Source of the DNA: Actinomycetes bacterium
GTDB taxonomy: Bacteria; Actinomycetota; Actinomycetes; Mycobacteriales; Micromonosporaceae
Direction of reading: 5' to 3'
Length of the DNA: 16,873 nucleotides
Assembly (NCBI GenBank): GCA_023402505.1
Contig: JAEYGD010000033.1
Location: forward strand, 1-16,873
A model generated the notes under the pieces. That model searched no databases. It was not told where the DNA came from and was given only the letters and a program-made list of their open reading frames with translations. Below, in pieces: positions 14,819 through 16,873 of this stretch (position 1 is the first letter of the stretch; the number at the start of each line of letters is the position of its first letter). Made by a program: the position numbers and the translations under genes.

Positions 14819-15703
14819 TCAGCGCCGGTTGCCCCGCCAGCCCTGCACCGGCAGGTCGAACTTCGCCACCAGCCGGTCGGTGAACGGCCGCGCCCGCAGC
14901 CGCACGATACGCACCGGCAGGCCGCCACGACGCACCGTCACCCGCGCACCCGGCGGCAGGTCGTACACCCGCCGGCCGTCGCAGCACAGCACCGCCAGCG
15001 TGGTGAACGGATCGACCGTGATCACGAAGGTGGACGTCGGCGCGGTGACCAGCGGACGACTGAACAGCGCGTGCGCGCTGATCGGCACCAGCAGCAGCGC
15101 CTCCACCTCCGGCCACACCACCGGACCGCCACCGGAGAACGCGTACGCCGTCGAACCGGTCGGGGTGGCGCACACGACACCGTCGCACCCGTACCGCGAC
15201 AGCGGCCGCCCGTCGACGTCGACCAGGAGCTCGAGCATCTGCGCCCGCTCTCCCTTCTCGACGCTGATCTCGTTGAGCGCCCACGACTCGATGGTCGGGC
15301 CCCCGTCGAACTCCGCGGTCACATCCAGCGTGAGCCGCTCGTCCACCGTGTAGTTTCGGCCCACCACGTCCCGCACCGCGGAGTCCAGGTCGTCGATCTC
15401 CGCCTCGGCGAGGAAACCGACCTTGCCCAGGTTGATGCCGAGCAACGGCACCTTCGCCGGCCGCGCCAGCTCGGCGGCACGCAGGAACGTGCCGTCCCCA
15501 CCGAGCGCGAAGACGATCTCCGCCCCCTCGGCGGCCTCCGGGCCGGTCACCGGAACCACCCCGGGCAGGTCGAGATCCTCGGCCTCCTCCGCCACCACCC
15601 GCACGACGAAACCAGCCGCGATCAGATCCGCGGCGACCGCCCGCGCGTGCTCCGTGCTGCGCCGGCGCCCGGTGTGCGTCACCAGCAACGCGGTACGGCT
15701 CAC
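14819..15703 (-). CDS. nadK: NAD kinase (ATP/polyphosphate type)
   Basis: Phosphorylates NAD to NADP in the cytoplasm. The 294 residues carry all family signatures: GGDGTFLRAAE (GGDGT at 68-72), LLGINLGKVGFLAE, ALNEISVEKGE with the NE pair, and CDGVVCATPTGSTAYAFSGG followed by GPVV. The start GTG 15703 (MSRTALLVTHTGRRRSTEHA) matches actinobacterial NAD kinases. No ATG, GTG or TTG occurs in frame between here and the end of tlyA. Its own ribosome site is poor (GGCGGG), but the GTG overlaps the stop of a 27-codon ORF as GTGA, suggesting reinitiation after that ORF. It sits in the usual tlyA-nadK-recN order. Mycobacterial PpnK is the orthologue by position (from memory). Confidence 0.97.
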   Translation of the reverse strand: MSRTALLVTHTGRRRSTEHARAVAADLIAAGFVVRVVAEEAEDLDLPGVVPVTGPEAAEGAEIVFALGGDGTFLRAAELARPAKVPLLGINLGKVGFLAEAEIDDLDSAVRDVVGRNYTVDERLTLDVTAEFDGGPTIESWALNEISVEKGERAQMLELLVDVDGRPLSRYGCDGVVCATPTGSTAYAFSGGGPVVWPEVEALLLVPISAHALFSRPLVTAPTSTFVITVDPFTTLAVLCCDGRRVYDLPPGARVTVRRGGLPVRIVRLRARPFTDRLVAKFDLPVQGWRGNRR

Positions 15704-15783
15704 CGGGCCCGCCGCCCCGTCCGGACCACGCCGCCTGAGCCGCCCACGCAGCCGCGCGCCGCCCGACTCGCCCGCTCGCTCAC
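15700..15783 (-). CDS. 27-codon micro-ORF linking tlyA and nadK
   Basis: A tiny ORF of 27 codons starting GTG AGC GAG (peptide begins MSERASRAARGC) and ending TGA. Its GTG overlaps the tlyA stop and its TGA overlaps the nadK start, each as GTGA. Directly upstream, inside the last tlyA codons, GGAGGAGG (15791-15798) sits seven bases from the GTG: the best Shine-Dalgarno in the window. The peptide is Arg/Gly-rich with one Cys, no membrane helix and no recognised family. It may be a coupling peptide for nadK, a decayed gene, or chance. The start/stop geometry supports translation; function is unknown. Confidence 0.45.
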   Translation of the reverse strand: MSERASRAARGCVGGSGGVVRTGRRAR

Positions 15784-16631
15784 CCGGCCACCTCCTCCGT
15801 CGCCGCGTCCGGCAGGCCACCCGACCCCGACGGCCCCGCGGCCACCACGGCACGCACCCGCTCCGGATCGGCCGCGGGCGCCTCCCGGCGTAACCATACG
15901 AAGAACTCGACGTTGCCGCTGGGCCCGGGCAGCGGGCTGGCGCACACGTCGGCCAGGCCGAGACCGAGCTGCGCCGCCGCGGCGGCCACGTCCAGCACCG
16001 CCTCGGCCCGCAGCCCCGGATCGCGCACCACCCCACCGGCGCCGACCCGCTCCCGACCCACCTCGAACTGCGGTTTCACCATCAGCGCCAGGTCGCCGTC
16101 CGGGCGGGTGCAGGCCGCGAGCGCCGGCAGCACCAGCCGCAACGAGATGAACGACAGGTCGGCCACGGTGAGGTCGACCGGCCCGCCGACCGCCTCCGGC
16201 GTGAGCGTACGCACGTTGGTGCGCTCGAACACCCGCACCCGGTCGTCGTTGCGCAGCGGCCAGGCCAACTGCCCGTAGCCGACGTCCACGGCGACCACCT
16301 CGGCCGCACCGCCACGCAACAGCACGTCGGTGAACCCGCCGGTCGAGGCACCCGCGTCCAGGCAACGCCGGCCGGCCACACGCAACCCACCCGGGCCGAA
16401 CGCGGCCAGCGCGCCGGCAAGCTTGTGCCCACCCCGGGAGACGTACTCCGAGGTGGGGTCCGCACCCGTGACCACCAGCGGGTCGGCGGGGTCGACCATG
16501 GCGGCGGGCTTGCGGGCCGGGACCCCGCGCAGCTGAACGCGACCGGCCTCGACCAGCGCGGCGGCCTGTTCACGCGAGCGTGCCAGACCACGACGCACCA
16601 GCTCGGCGTCCAACCGGATACGACGTGCCAT
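15780..16631 (-). CDS. tlyA: TlyA family 16S/23S rRNA 2'-O-methyltransferase (hemolysin A family)
   Basis: SAM-dependent methyltransferase that in mycobacteria 2'-O-methylates cytidines of 16S and 23S rRNA and confers capreomycin/viomycin sensitivity. The 283 residues include an N-terminal S4 RNA-binding domain (about 5-60: RIRLDAELVRRGLARSREQA) and an FtsJ/RrmJ-like Rossmann domain. The SAM site is CLDAGASTGGFTD (90-102). The K-D-K-E catalytic set is visible as Lys70, Asp158 in VADLSF, Lys186 in MVKPQFE and Glu242 in NVEFFVW. ATG 16631 has GGAGAAG at good spacing and follows the upstream gene by 18 bases. Its last codons double as the ribosome site of the micro-ORF. The old name hemolysin is probably misleading. 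Confidence 0.96.
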   Translation of the reverse strand: MARRIRLDAELVRRGLARSREQAAALVEAGRVQLRGVPARKPAAMVDPADPLVVTGADPTSEYVSRGGHKLAGALAAFGPGGLRVAGRRCLDAGASTGGFTDVLLRGGAAEVVAVDVGYGQLAWPLRNDDRVRVFERTNVRTLTPEAVGGPVDLTVADLSFISLRLVLPALAACTRPDGDLALMVKPQFEVGRERVGAGGVVRDPGLRAEAVLDVAAAAAQLGLGLADVCASPLPGPSGNVEFFVWLRREAPAADPERVRAVVAAGPSGSGGLPDAATEEVAG

Positions 16632-16649
16632 CCGTGCTTCTCCGGCTCC

Positions 16650-16873
16650 TCAGGACTGGTCGATGCTGGCGAGGGTCTCCCGCAGCGTCTCGTAGGCCGC
16701 CTCGTACTGGGCGATCTGGTCCGCCGGTGGCAGCCCCGCCGCGTTGGCCATCGCCTGCACCGCGGCGTCGACGGCCGGGTGCCGCGCCGGCACCTCGTCG
16801 TCGAGCACGACGGCCGGCGGCCCGGGCCGGTAGCCGGCGGGCGGCCCCGGACGCGGCCCACCCGGCGCTGCAC
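16650..16873 (-). CDS. Hypothetical protein, C-terminal part (cut by window edge)
   Basis: An open frame enters from the right edge and stops at TGA 16652-16650, 18 bases before tlyA. The visible 74 residues start with a Pro/Gly-rich linker (GGPRPGPPAGYRPGPP), then VVLDDEVPARHPAVDAAVQA and a predicted helical end, ADQIAQYEAAYETLRETLAS followed by IDQS. I do not recognise the family. Short spacing suggests co-transcription with tlyA. Its codon choice (GC-ending) matches its neighbours. It resembles a soluble, partly disordered protein; nothing in the visible part shows a membrane segment. Confidence 0.7.
   Translation of the reverse strand, partial: AAPGGPRPGPPAGYRPGPPAVVLDDEVPARHPAVDAAVQAMANAAGLPPADQIAQYEAAYETLRETLASIDQS

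Noticed and set aside
14748..15284. Upstream extension of recN to 764 residues
   Set aside because: It runs through nadK out of frame; RecN family proteins start at the LEELRI motif given by GTG 14747.

Overview
This is a chromosomal window from a high-GC actinobacterium. Protein wording, pervasive GTG/TTG starts and GC-ending codons point to Micromonosporaceae (Micromonospora or a close relative); the genus is inferred from protein resemblance only. Almost everything is on the minus strand, so transcription runs from high to low coordinates. No tRNA, rRNA, IS element, phage gene or CRISPR array was seen.

In transcriptional order: the C-terminus of an unrecognised Pro/Gly-rich protein (right edge); tlyA (2'-O-rRNA methyltransferase); a 27-codon micro-ORF; nadK; recN; a strong inverted repeat; steA and steB/mctB (cell-separation pair); a MraY-like phosphoglycosyltransferase-family protein; a MurJ/MviN-type flippase; a GT4 glycosyltransferase; a large membrane protein with an extracytoplasmic alkaline-phosphatase-like domain; pyrG; and a Nudix ADP-ribose pyrophosphatase. 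A perfect 36-bp palindrome separates this run from a small convergent TM2-domain gene, the only plus-strand gene. After an approximately 290-bp regulatory gap come ald and the N-terminal part of xerD (left edge).

The backbone tlyA-nadK-recN-steA-steB-pyrG-nudix-xerD is a conserved actinobacterial neighbourhood; Mycobacterium tuberculosis has it around Rv1694-Rv1701 (from memory). Here steB and pyrG are separated by four envelope genes, and nudix and xerD by the TM2 gene and ald. Many junctions are 4-nt stop/start overlaps (tlyA/micro-ORF, micro-ORF/nadK, murJ/GT4, GT4/membrane protein, pyrG/nudix, ald/xerD), implying strong translational coupling.

The most notable points are: the steB-adjacent four-gene cassette, which looks like a compact lipid-linked glycan pathway; the doubly overlapping micro-ORF with a near-perfect Shine-Dalgarno; the apparent CTG start of xerD; and a TAGACT element shared between the ald leader and the end of steB. 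The rest is ordinary housekeeping sequence, and I do not see a clear new defence or mobile system.
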